From Mycolicibacterium peregrinum (GTDB lineage Bacteria > Actinomycetota > Actinomycetes > Mycobacteriales > Mycobacteriaceae): a DNA stretch of 64,000 nt. The stretch is from positions 41,603-105,602 of the forward strand of contig NZ_LZSY01000080.1 of NCBI RefSeq assembly GCF_001665625.1. Reading direction: 5' to 3'. The notes beneath the pieces are model-generated. The model worked only from the letters and a program-made list of their open reading frames with translations. It was not told where the DNA came from and ran no database searches. A program made the translations under genes and the position numbers. Below are positions 44,526 through 52,554 of this stretch, piece after piece (within the stretch, counting starts at the first letter, position 1; every line of letters starts with the position of its first letter).

Positions 44526-45062
44526 TTAGCCAGCGGGTGTGGCGGTGTCTGCCTGCCGCGGCGACCACCGCTGCTCGGCCGGCCGGAAGTGCTCGGTGAA
44601 TCCGGCCGAGGCCAGACTTCCGCAGGCTCTCAGTGCCTGCTCTTTGAAGGCACGGGCGGCCATGCTGAGGCGATGCTGAAGCGCATCGTCGCTGCTGACC
44701 TGCCGGCCGGAGCCGTCGTGCGGCGAGCTGTGGGAAACGGGCGGAACACAGCGATAGGTCTGGTGCCGTGGGCGCTCCGCCGCCGAGCTCAGAGAATGGC
44801 CGACCCGGACCAGCGTTGTCCCGGTGTCGGCGAACTCGGCGTCCAGGACCCCGATACGGGTCTCGGCGCCGAGAATCTTCAATGCCGGCGTCCCGACCGT
44901 TTCCGGTAGCCAGACGACGACCGCCCAACCCCCGAGTGCTCGGTCGCAGATGAGTCCGCCGGCCCAGATCACCGCTTGCTCTGCGCTTTTGGCCAGAACG
45001 TCCAACTGAGCCCGCACCAGAACACCTCCACGATCGCTGCGGCTTGTCCCATAGATATTCAT
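44526..45062 (-). CDS. Hypothetical protein, possible mono-domain regulator partner
   Basis: A 178-residue ORF reading into the TetR gene. The first 100 residues have a compact alternating pattern (RAQLDVLAKSAEQAVIWAGGLICDRALGGWAVVVWLP) and the tail is rich in Ser, Arg and His. I do not recognise a family. The short gaps on both sides and the divergent Rieske promoter support it as a gene, but the tail composition is weaker than its neighbours, so the C-terminal extent could be wrong. Confidence 0.55.
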   Translation of the reverse strand: MNIYGTSRSDRGGVLVRAQLDVLAKSAEQAVIWAGGLICDRALGGWAVVVWLPETVGTPALKILGAETRIGVLDAEFADTGTTLVRVGHSLSSAAERPRHQTYRCVPPVSHSSPHDGSGRQVSSDDALQHRLSMAARAFKEQALRACGSLASAGFTEHFRPAEQRWSPRQADTATPAG

Positions 45063-45089
45063 ACTTGTATTGCAGATACGTCAATGTAT
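45061..45089. promoter_or_regulatory. Cluster of ATAC/GTAT half sites before the Rieske gene
   Basis: ATACttGTAT (45061-45070) is followed by a second pair, ATAC (45076-45079) and GTAT (45086-45089), with six bases between. Four half sites alternate in 29 bases. It lies between the hypothetical gene and the Rieske gene, at promoter distance from both. Confidence 0.5.
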
Positions 45090-45172
45090 AGTAGTGATCA
45101 CAGTCACAGGTGAGGACGTTCTGTTCTCCAACCACGCCTCGCAACCCCGATATCGAATGAGGAGGTCAGCCC

Positions 45173-46525
45173 GTGCAGACAGCACGCCCCGGCAATTGGG
45201 TCGACACCGCCACCAAGCTGGACGACATCGCGCCCGATGCCTATCGGATGCAGATTCCCACCAGTCGCTATGTCGCGCCGGAATTCGTTGCCCAGGAGCG
45301 TGATTCGATCTGGAAGAAGGTGTGGCAGGTGGTCGGCCGGGTCGACGAGTTGACCAAGGCCGGCGATTGGAAGCAGTACCAGATCTTTGATCAGTCCTAC
45401 CTCGTGGTGCGGGGTAAGGACGAGAGGCTTCGCGCATTTGTCAATGCCTGCCGACACCGCGGCAACGTGCTGTGTCGCGAGGCCCGCGGGAACGCCAAAC
45501 GTGGCTTTCTCTGCCAGTACCACCTGTGGTCCTACGACCTCGACGGCCGACTCAAGGGCATGCTGCGGGAGGCGCTGGCCGGGCCGATCGACAAAGAAAC
45601 CCACGGCCTCATCGAGGTCTCGGTGGGAACCTTCGCCGGGTTCATCTTCCTCAACCCTGATCCGAATGCCGGACCTCTGGCGGACTTCATCGGCGAGGAG
45701 GTCGCGACGATGCTGGCGCCGTATCACCTCGACGAGATGGTGACGGTGATGGACGTGACCGAGGCCATCGACTGCAACTGGAAAGTCGTCCTCGATGCCT
45801 TCCAGGAGGGCTACCACATCGACGGCATCCACCCGCAGTTGCTGCGGGTGATCAACATCGACCCCGCCACGAGCCGGTACCGGTTCTTCGAGCAGCACAG
45901 CGTGTCGATGGCACCGTTCGATGTCGTCGGAGCCACCCCGGAGCAGCAGGTCGACGGCATCATGGATCTGCCCGAGACCTTCCCGTCGACGGTGGCGGTG
46001 CTCCCCCGGTTCCAGGAACTTGTCGCCGAGTACCGCGCCGACGATGGCTCGTTGAACTTCCCCGACGGCATCACCGCCCGCCTGCTGCTGCAGCGGGCAA
46101 CGCGAGACACCCTGACCGGCATGGGACTTGACGTCAGCGAGCTGACCGACGCCCAGATGAGCGACAACCACGGCTGGGTGTGGTTCCCCAATTTCTTCAT
46201 GACCATCCGGGCCGGCGAAGCCACGATCATCATGTCGCTGCCGCACCCGGACGGTGATCCCAACCGCTGCATCTGGCATGTGGCCAGCTATATGTGGCTG
46301 CCGGACGAGATGAAAGCCGCCTTCACCGCGGAACCGATCGTCGTCGACGAGGCGGGCAGCTACAAGTATTTCGAAGCGCTGCAACAGGATTACGAGCAGA
46401 TGCCACGTCAGCAGATCGGGTTGCGCAACACCGCCCTGCAGCACATGGCGTTGGTCAAGGAAGAAGTCGTCATCGCCCACTTCCATTCGGTCGTCGACAA
46501 ATATCTGGCAGCAGCCGGCTCCTGA
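45173..46525 (+). CDS. Rieske non-heme iron oxygenase, alpha subunit
   Basis: A 450-residue aromatic-ring-hydroxylating oxygenase. The Rieske cluster ligands are CRHRGNVLC...CQYHLWSYDL (C-x-H and C-x2-H). The mononuclear iron site follows in the C-terminal domain (EGYHIDGIH, giving H...H, with a later Asp). A strong AGGAGG precedes the GTG start. The neighbouring SnoaL-like gene at 46569 may be the small (beta) subunit, since ring-hydroxylase beta subunits share the NTF2 fold. A reductase or ferredoxin is not seen here. Confidence 0.87.
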   Translation: MQTARPGNWVDTATKLDDIAPDAYRMQIPTSRYVAPEFVAQERDSIWKKVWQVVGRVDELTKAGDWKQYQIFDQSYLVVRGKDERLRAFVNACRHRGNVLCREARGNAKRGFLCQYHLWSYDLDGRLKGMLREALAGPIDKETHGLIEVSVGTFAGFIFLNPDPNAGPLADFIGEEVATMLAPYHLDEMVTVMDVTEAIDCNWKVVLDAFQEGYHIDGIHPQLLRVINIDPATSRYRFFEQHSVSMAPFDVVGATPEQQVDGIMDLPETFPSTVAVLPRFQELVAEYRADDGSLNFPDGITARLLLQRATRDTLTGMGLDVSELTDAQMSDNHGWVWFPNFFMTIRAGEATIIMSLPHPDGDPNRCIWHVASYMWLPDEMKAAFTAEPIVVDEAGSYKYFEALQQDYEQMPRQQIGLRNTALQHMALVKEEVVIAHFHSVVDKYLAAAGS

Positions 46526-46568
46526 CGCGTCCCATCGCCCATCCGACCACAGAACAGGAATTCCACCG

Positions 46569-47033
46569 TTGAAAGATGTCAGCGAAGTTGTCGACGACTA
46601 CACCGGTCGATGCCGCACCGTGGTGCAGTATGCGGTCACCACCAAGCAACTGGTGGGCGCCGCCAAACAACCCGGCTTCGGGACCGAAGGGTGGGCCCCG
46701 CTGGCCGACTTGGTCGCCGTCGACGAGTTTGAACGCGTCGGCAATTTCAAGGAGGTCATGAACTGGGAGCAGTACATCGACTTCATGACGAACTGGGCCG
46801 CCGCTTCGGAGTGGGACGGCTTGTTCAAGCGCGTCAGCGAAGTCGACGGCGTCGTGTTCCTCGAACTCGAGGAACGCACCAAGATGGGCGACTTCGAGTC
46901 AGTGGTCAACTCGATCTCGGTGTACGAGTTCACCGCCGACGACAAGATCCGCCACATCGACCTTTACCTGCAGATGGCGTTGCCGAATACCGAGATGCTG
47001 ACCAGCTATGAGGGCGTGGCGATCTCGGAGTGA
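46569..47033 (+). CDS. SnoaL/NTF2-like protein, possible oxygenase small subunit
   Basis: A 154-residue NTF2-fold protein (ADDKIRHIDLYLQM strand, MNWEQYIDFMTNWA helix). It starts at TTG 46569 after AGGAATT, 43 bases past the Rieske gene on the same strand. NTF2-fold beta subunits accompany many Rieske oxygenases, but the sequence also fits free-standing SnoaL proteins, so the subunit role is inference. Confidence 0.75.
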   Translation: MKDVSEVVDDYTGRCRTVVQYAVTTKQLVGAAKQPGFGTEGWAPLADLVAVDEFERVGNFKEVMNWEQYIDFMTNWAAASEWDGLFKRVSEVDGVVFLELEERTKMGDFESVVNSISVYEFTADDKIRHIDLYLQMALPNTEMLTSYEGVAISE

Positions 47034-47090
47034 CGGTGAAGTTCGCCCGTTGCTCACGGTCCTGACACCTTCCGATGTCACCGTGTCCAT

Positions 47091-47555
47091 GTGCGGAGCG
47101 AACCGCGCCGGGTTACGCCGGCCGAGCGATTCCACCAGATGTGCGTCGCGGTGGTGCGGGCCCTGCCCGCACCACTGAATTCTCTTGTGGCTCCGACATT
47201 CCTCGGTTTCGCGTTGATCAACACCTTCACCTTCGGGGTCGACCTGATGATCCTGACACTCCTGCACGGTGGGTTCCGGGCGCCGCTCCCGGTCGCGGTG
47301 ACGGTCGGATACGCCGCTGCTTTCGGCCTGGCCTACTACCTGAACCGGACTCTGAACTTCCGCTCGCACGCGGCGGTCGGTCCCCAGCTGTCGGTGTACG
47401 TGGTCGTAGTCGTGGTCAACTACCTGGCATTCATCCTGGGCGTCTCCAGCGGGCTGGCAGCCGTGGGGGTCGAGTACCACCTGGCCCGGGTCGTCGCCGG
47501 AGGATGTGAGGCGGTGTTCATGTACACCGCCATGCGATGGGTGGTGTTTCGGTGA
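47091..47555 (+). CDS. GtrA-family membrane protein
   Basis: A 154-residue protein with four helices. The N-terminal PTFLGFALINTFTFGVDLMIL and YLNRTLNFRS segments match GtrA, a family of small flippase-like proteins linked to polyprenyl-phosphate sugars in wall glycan building. GTG 47091 or ATG 47139 could start it. The stop is two bases from the convergent M42 peptidase stop. Confidence 0.8.
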   Translation: MRSEPRRVTPAERFHQMCVAVVRALPAPLNSLVAPTFLGFALINTFTFGVDLMILTLLHGGFRAPLPVAVTVGYAAAFGLAYYLNRTLNFRSHAAVGPQLSVYVVVVVVNYLAFILGVSSGLAAVGVEYHLARVVAGGCEAVFMYTAMRWVVFR

Positions 47556-47557
47556 GT

Positions 47558-48628
47558 TCACCCATCGACGACGACCTCGACCAATACATCTGTCACCGCC
47601 GTGATGGCGGTACGGGAAATCACCTCGTAGCCATGCGTACTCAAGGTCGGCAGACACAGCAGTCCCGCCTGGGGCGACAGCCCTGAGGCTTTTGTGTGTG
47701 ACGCATCGGACTCGAAGGCGCCGAGCACCGCCGCCTGCGGCGAATATCCGAGATCCCGTGCGATCGCACACAGGCGATCGGCGACACCCTTGTCGTATAC
47801 GCACTGCGCGTCGCTGTACGCCACGATCGGCCCGCCGGTGACCGTGGTGCCGTACTCCGCTTCGGTCGGGCCGACTTCCACCGCAAGCGTGAGATCCCCG
47901 GGCACGGTCCGGCAGGCGTGCGCGGCACCTACCCCGCCGACCTCTTCGTTCGTCGTGAACACCAGGTACAGGTCGCCGGCCGGACGCCGACCGGTGTCAC
48001 TCAGCCGTCGGGCCAGCAGGATCAGGGCGAGTACCGCGGCACGGTCGTCCATGAAATAGCAGCCGAAGTAGTCACCCACCTCGATGAGCTCACGCTTGCT
48101 GCGGTCGATACACACCCGGGTGCCCGGTCCGATACCCGTCTTGGCCAGCTGGTCGGACTCCATGCCGGTGAATACGTAGACATCCGGCCAATCCAGTGCC
48201 TTGTCGCCCTGGTCGGGCTTGGTCTGCCAGACGTGCTGGGTTTCCTGTGTCGTGTGCTCCGAGCCCAATGCGAGGACCCCGCACAGGGTTTCGTCGTCGC
48301 CCAGAATCGCGACGGGGCCCAGACCGAAATTGGCCGGGTACATCGTGCCCAGCGGGGTCAGCCGCAGTGTGCCGTCCGGCTCGATCCGCTTGACGAGCAT
48401 GGACAGTTCATCGAGATGGGCCAGTATCCGGGTGGTTGCGGCGCCCGGCTTCGCCCCCTTGATCAAGGCGACGAGGTTGCCTGCGGCATCGGTCGAAAGT
48501 TCGTCGACGAGGTGTTCCAGCTCCCGGCGGCAGACCTCGCGCACCTGGTCCTCCTGACCGCACGGGCCATAGGCCAGCAAGAGCTCCTGCAACAGCGCAC
48601 GTTCGAACCCGTCATCCAGCCCGGCCAT
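47558..48628 (-). CDS. M42-family metallopeptidase
   Basis: A 356-residue dinuclear zinc aminopeptidase. Metal-binding motifs: LAHLDELSML, then GCYFMDDRAAVLALILLA and TNEEVGGVGA (catalytic Glu), and VEVGP further on. M42 enzymes trim peptides in the cytoplasm. It is downstream, on the same strand, of the thioesterase gene with a 54-base gap. Confidence 0.86.
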   Translation of the reverse strand: MAGLDDGFERALLQELLLAYGPCGQEDQVREVCRRELEHLVDELSTDAAGNLVALIKGAKPGAATTRILAHLDELSMLVKRIEPDGTLRLTPLGTMYPANFGLGPVAILGDDETLCGVLALGSEHTTQETQHVWQTKPDQGDKALDWPDVYVFTGMESDQLAKTGIGPGTRVCIDRSKRELIEVGDYFGCYFMDDRAAVLALILLARRLSDTGRRPAGDLYLVFTTNEEVGGVGAAHACRTVPGDLTLAVEVGPTEAEYGTTVTGGPIVAYSDAQCVYDKGVADRLCAIARDLGYSPQAAVLGAFESDASHTKASGLSPQAGLLCLPTLSTHGYEVISRTAITAVTDVLVEVVVDG

Positions 48629-48682
48629 GTCTGCTCTATTGCCGCTGCGGCCGGGCTGGAAACCTCAGTGCCGGTCAGGCGG

Positions 48683-49501
48683 TCACCTCGGTGCGGTGCG
48701 ATCCGGGAACGGGTCGTTGTTGAAATCGATCTGAGCCGCCGGGTTGCTGATCGCGGTGACGAGGCCGGTGCCGAACGACCCGGCACTGTCGTACAACGTC
48801 GAGGCGCCGACCGCGATGCCGTCGGCGGCCCGATGCGAGTCCGCCTCCACGCCGATCCACTCGTCTCGCGGGAGCCGCGACAGCGCGACCGTGAGGTCAC
48901 CGTTGATGTAGCCGACGCCGGCGGTTCCCAGGTTGGTGACCAGGCTGGTGCCCTCGGCCGCCATCGCCGCCCGCACAAAGGGCGAATTCGGGTGGCCCTG
49001 CACCACGGTGATGGTGCGGTTCATGAATCGCTTACGCGACGCGTTCTGATGATCGGCGATGGCGCGACTCCAACCGCCGGCATCGCTGCCCATGTATGTC
49101 GTCCGATCTCCGTCGAGCACGGCGGGCGGTTCGAAGCCGGCCGTCGAGATCCATTCCTCACCACGCGGCGGTTCACTCAACCGGTATTGAACCAACGTCG
49201 CCCGCGCGACGGTGACGCCGTCCTGGACCAGTTCGCACTCGGAGTTGCGGACACGCCTGCCGTCGCGGATCAGCGCCACCTTCGTCGTCGTCGGCAGCCC
49301 ACGGGCGGCCTTGAACAGGTCGACCGTCAACCGAGCCGGCAGAAATTCGGGCAGGCCGAAGGCTGACTCCAATGCCCGGGCGGCCAGGCCGACGAGCGCT
49401 GGGCCATTGAGATGATCCTGACCCCAGTGGCTCTGGGCAAAGCGGGTCGGCTGGAACCGGTCCTGCTCGGACTGCACGAAATGGGCGTCAACCTCGGTCA
49501 T
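48683..49501 (-). CDS. Acyl-CoA thioesterase-like (double hot-dog) protein
   Basis: A 272-residue protein with two hot-dog-like halves: HLNGPALVGLAARALES in the first and GYINGDLTVALSRLP with WIGVEADSHRAADGIAVGASTLYD in the second. The latter resembles TesB/thioesterase tails with DQ/SH type residues. Actinobacterial members act on acyl-CoA or remain uncharacterised. It is upstream of the peptidase gene. Confidence 0.78.
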   Translation of the reverse strand: MTEVDAHFVQSEQDRFQPTRFAQSHWGQDHLNGPALVGLAARALESAFGLPEFLPARLTVDLFKAARGLPTTTKVALIRDGRRVRNSECELVQDGVTVARATLVQYRLSEPPRGEEWISTAGFEPPAVLDGDRTTYMGSDAGGWSRAIADHQNASRKRFMNRTITVVQGHPNSPFVRAAMAAEGTSLVTNLGTAGVGYINGDLTVALSRLPRDEWIGVEADSHRAADGIAVGASTLYDSAGSFGTGLVTAISNPAAQIDFNNDPFPDRTAPR

Positions 49502-49545
49502 CGGCGAATCGTCGCATATGGGCTAACTAATTTGGACGGCGGGGA

Positions 49546-50244
49546 TCACGAAGGCCGCCGGGCACCCAGCCAACGCTGCTGAAGCCGGATGAAATGCGCG
49601 TCGACGACGGCGCCGTGGCCGGGAACGTAAATCCCGTCCTCCCCGCCCGCGGCCAGCACCGCCTCCAGGGTGACCGGCCAGGATTCGAGGTCGGAGTCGG
49701 CGTCGATGACCGGGTCGCCGGACTGCTCGACGAGGTCACCACAGAACACGACCGTATGCCTGTCCGGCACCGTGACGATCAGATCGTGGTTGGTGTGGCC
49801 GGCGCCGGGGCGGCAGATGCTCACGGTCCGGCCACCGAGATCGATCTCTCCACCGGACACCTCATGCACGGACTCCGGCATTGCCGCGATGGCCCGGTCG
49901 ACGTCGTCGGGGTCGGCGCCGTAGCGGACCGCGTCCTCGCGCAAAAGCGGCCGGCCGCTTGTCATGGCAGCGGCAACTTCTGGTGCACCACAGATTTCGG
50001 CATCCTTGAACCAGGAGCAACCGAGGACGTGGTCAAAATGGTTGTGCGTCAGGACGATATGCCCGACCCGATGACCTGTGAGCACCGCGACATCGGCCTC
50101 GATGCCGCGTGCCTCGGCCAAAGTCGTACCGGCATCGACCAACAAAGCATCGGTGCTGCCACTGACCAGACCGACGGTCACGTCCAGGAAGGGCAGGCGC
50201 GTGCGCCACACACCCGCCCCCAACTGTTCCCACTCGTAGTTCAC
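49546..50244 (-). CDS. MBL-fold hydrolase (glyoxalase II-like)
   Basis: A 232-residue MBL-fold protein with THNHFDHVLG as the HxHxDH motif, GAGHTNHD, CGDLVE and VPGHG as later ligands. This is the compact glyoxalase II/SdsA-like form, unrelated to the ComEC-like protein at 5003. The GTG at 50244 (NYEWEQL) is chosen; the longer ORF would run into the divergent beta-lactamase-like gene. The 43-base gap must hold both promoters. Confidence 0.82.
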   Translation of the reverse strand: MNYEWEQLGAGVWRTRLPFLDVTVGLVSGSTDALLVDAGTTLAEARGIEADVAVLTGHRVGHIVLTHNHFDHVLGCSWFKDAEICGAPEVAAAMTSGRPLLREDAVRYGADPDDVDRAIAAMPESVHEVSGGEIDLGGRTVSICRPGAGHTNHDLIVTVPDRHTVVFCGDLVEQSGDPVIDADSDLESWPVTLEAVLAAGGEDGIYVPGHGAVVDAHFIRLQQRWLGARRPS

Positions 50245-50287
50245 AGCCCCGTGCCGGCCAGCGGATCCACCCTGCGAAGCTACTCCT

Positions 50288-51109
50288 ATGCGCCGCCTCC
50301 TGTCCTTTGCCTGCGTATTGGCCGCGTTGGGCGCCGGCACCACTGTCCCGTCGGCGAGTGCCGCCTGTCCGACCGGATCGGACTGCGACTTTTCGGAGCG
50401 CCTGGCCGCTGCCGACGCCTACTTGGCGACCCGCCCGGGCACGGTCGGGTACGTCCTGCGTGACCGCACCACCGGCGCGGTCTACCGAAATGCACACGCC
50501 GGCGAACAGGTGTGGACGGCGTCCACGATCAAGCTGGCCATGGTGGTCGACCTGCTGACCAGGCAACGGGCCGGCACCGTCACGCTGACCGATTGGGACC
50601 GGGCCCTGATGGCGGCCATGCTGCACTCCTCTGACGACGATGCAGCCGACACCCTGTGGTCGCGGTACAGCGGCGCCGATCACCAGGCGTTCAACGCCGA
50701 CTTCCCCGCGTACGGGCTGACCGGGCTGCAACCGCAGCGCGGGTTCAGCAGGACGTTCCCGTACTGGGGCTTCCAGAAGGCCACACCCGAGGATCTGGAT
50801 CGGTTGATGACCTACACGCTGACCAGCCTGACCCCGGCCGAGACAGCCGGCATCGTGGATGCGCTGCAGCACGTGGACGCGAATCAACAGTGGGGCGTGT
50901 GGGGTGCCGGACCGGCGATGAATCCCGGTAACAAGGACGGCTGGTCACTCGAACAAGGCGGCTGGGTGGTCAACAGCGTCGGCTTCGCCGGACCACAGCA
51001 GCGCTACACGCTGGCGATCATGAACGCGCTCGGCGACCAGGGCGGCTACGACGACGGCGTCCAGACCACCACCCATCTCAGCGAGGTATTGCTGGCCGGG
51101 CGACGCTGA
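50288..51109 (+). CDS. Class A beta-lactamase-like serine hydrolase, secreted
   Basis: A 273-residue exported protein. The signal ends near SASAAC (about 25), leaving Cys residues that could form a disulfide. SxxK is STIK (S79-K82). A second motif SDD (115-117) stands where class A enzymes have SDN, and KDGW stands where KTG is usual. The Glu166 region is not evident, so hydrolysis of beta-lactams is doubtful. No BlaI-like site precedes it. Similar mycobacterial proteins are of unknown role. Confidence 0.8.
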   Translation: MRRLLSFACVLAALGAGTTVPSASAACPTGSDCDFSERLAAADAYLATRPGTVGYVLRDRTTGAVYRNAHAGEQVWTASTIKLAMVVDLLTRQRAGTVTLTDWDRALMAAMLHSSDDDAADTLWSRYSGADHQAFNADFPAYGLTGLQPQRGFSRTFPYWGFQKATPEDLDRLMTYTLTSLTPAETAGIVDALQHVDANQQWGVWGAGPAMNPGNKDGWSLEQGGWVVNSVGFAGPQQRYTLAIMNALGDQGGYDDGVQTTTHLSEVLLAGRR

Positions 51110-51156
51110 CCTGACCGGACAGGTTTGCCCTGGCGGGCTCTGGGAACTCCTAGCTC

Positions 51157-51951
51157 ATGTTGATCAGACGAATCGCCCGCCCCATGCTGTCTGCGACCTT
51201 CATCGCCCGAGGCGTCGAGACCCTGCGCGACCCGAGCACCTCCACCGAAGCGACACGCAGAACCCTGGGTGCGCTGAGTGCACTGCCCGGCCCCGTGGGT
51301 GCCGGGGTTCCGAACAACGCCGACACGGTCGCACGGGTCAACGCGGCGGTTCAGGTGGGCGGTGGGCTACTCCTGGCGCTCGGCCGGGCCCCTCGCCTCA
51401 CCGCAGCGGCGCTGGCCATCACGATGATTCCGAGAAGCATTGGTTCACAGGCATTCCTGAAAGACACCGACCCGCAACACGCCGCGGCTCAGCGTCGTGA
51501 GTTTCTCACCGACGTGAGTCTGTTGGGCGGGCTGATCATCGCCGCAGCCGACACGGCCGGCAAGCCGTCGTTGGCCTGGCGCGGACGCCGTGCGGCACGG
51601 AACGTCTCGGCCAGCGTCGCCGCCGTCGTTCCCGGTGTATCCGCAAGCAGTGACGCCCTCACCGACAGTGCGTTCGCCGAGAAGGTCGGTCAGGGCCTGG
51701 CCGTCGGTGCCGAACGCGGCCGCGAACTCGCCGATGCGGCAGTGGAACGGACGACTGAATGGGCGACCGAATTGGCGCAACTCGCGCGGGAACACGGTCC
51801 CGAGGTGGCCGACGCGGCCCGCGAACGCGCCACCGAGTTCGCCCACATCGCCCGTGAGCGGGCACCCGAACTCGCCGAAGCCGCGCGTGAACGCTCCGCT
51901 GCGCTGGCCGATGTCGCGCGAGCCCAACTCGAGCAGCGACGGAGTCGGTAG
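51157..51951 (+). CDS. DoxX-family membrane protein with 11-residue C-terminal repeats
   Basis: A 264-residue protein. The first 150 residues are a DoxX domain (ATFIARGVETLRDP, NAAVQVGGGLLLALGRAPRLTAAAL). Residues about 190-262 are tandem amphipathic repeats of roughly 11 residues (PEVADAARERA, TEFAHIARERA, PELAEAARERS), which would form a long helix or coiled coil on the membrane surface. It precedes the RDD gene by 10 bases and is co-transcribed with it. Confidence 0.82.
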   Translation: MLIRRIARPMLSATFIARGVETLRDPSTSTEATRRTLGALSALPGPVGAGVPNNADTVARVNAAVQVGGGLLLALGRAPRLTAAALAITMIPRSIGSQAFLKDTDPQHAAAQRREFLTDVSLLGGLIIAAADTAGKPSLAWRGRRAARNVSASVAAVVPGVSASSDALTDSAFAEKVGQGLAVGAERGRELADAAVERTTEWATELAQLAREHGPEVADAARERATEFAHIARERAPELAEAARERSAALADVARAQLEQRRSR

Positions 51952-51961
51952 CGTTGACGGC

Positions 51962-52492
51962 ATGAGTACGGGCGACTCTCCACCGGAATTCGGTCAGTAC
52001 GGACAACCGGGCGGCTACCCACCGCCCTATGGCGGGCAAGTACCGGGTGGGTATCCCCCGCCCTATGGCACCCAGACCCCAGGCGGCTTGGGCCGGCGCT
52101 GGCTGGCGCGCGTGATCGACGGGATCGTCGTCATGATCGGCGCGTTCTTCCTGTCGTTCGTCACCGACTCACTGTCGAGCTACTGGGTGACCGGTCTGTT
52201 CACCGGACTCCTCATGTTCATCTATTACGTGGCGTTCGAAGTGGGGATGGGGTCGACACCGGGCAAGAAGGTACTGGGGCTCGCAGTACACGGACCCGGC
52301 GGCACACCGAAGCCGACGGCCGCGCAGTCGGCGATTCGCAATGCCTTCACCCTGCTGACGATCATCCCGTGGGTGGGCGGCCTTCTGGCAGTCGTCGCGA
52401 TGATCGTCATCGCAGTGACCATCAGCGGCAGCCCCACCAAACAGGGCAAGCACGACGAACTCGCCGGCGGAACACAGGTGGTCCGGGGCTGA
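51962..52492 (+). CDS. RDD-family membrane protein
   Basis: A 176-residue protein. The N-terminal 45 residues are GGYPPPYG repeats, then the RDD domain with LGRRWLARVIDGIVV (the R-D-D pattern) and helices at about 50-75, 80-100 and 135-155. The family often localises at the septum or wall, or acts as a Na+/H+ antiporter. ATG 51962, ten bases after the DoxX stop. A terminator follows. Confidence 0.82.
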   Translation: MSTGDSPPEFGQYGQPGGYPPPYGGQVPGGYPPPYGTQTPGGLGRRWLARVIDGIVVMIGAFFLSFVTDSLSSYWVTGLFTGLLMFIYYVAFEVGMGSTPGKKVLGLAVHGPGGTPKPTAAQSAIRNAFTLLTIIPWVGGLLAVVAMIVIAVTISGSPTKQGKHDELAGGTQVVRG

Positions 52493-52501
52493 GAACCCTT
52501 G

Positions 52502-52532
52502 CGTGAGGTGCCCGTTCACCGGGCACCTCACG
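52502..52532. terminator. Bidirectional terminator between RDD and gntP
   Basis: Perfect 13-bp stem CGTGAGGTGCCCG / CGGGCACCTCACG with a five-base loop. It lies between convergent genes. Confidence 0.82.
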
Positions 52533-52554
52533 TTTCGGGGTTCGGCTTACCGTC

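Noticed and set aside
49546..50244. A link between this MBL protein and the ComEC-like MBL at 5003
   Set aside because: They belong to different MBL branches (compact glyoxalase II-like versus ComEC-like) and share only the HxHxDH motif.
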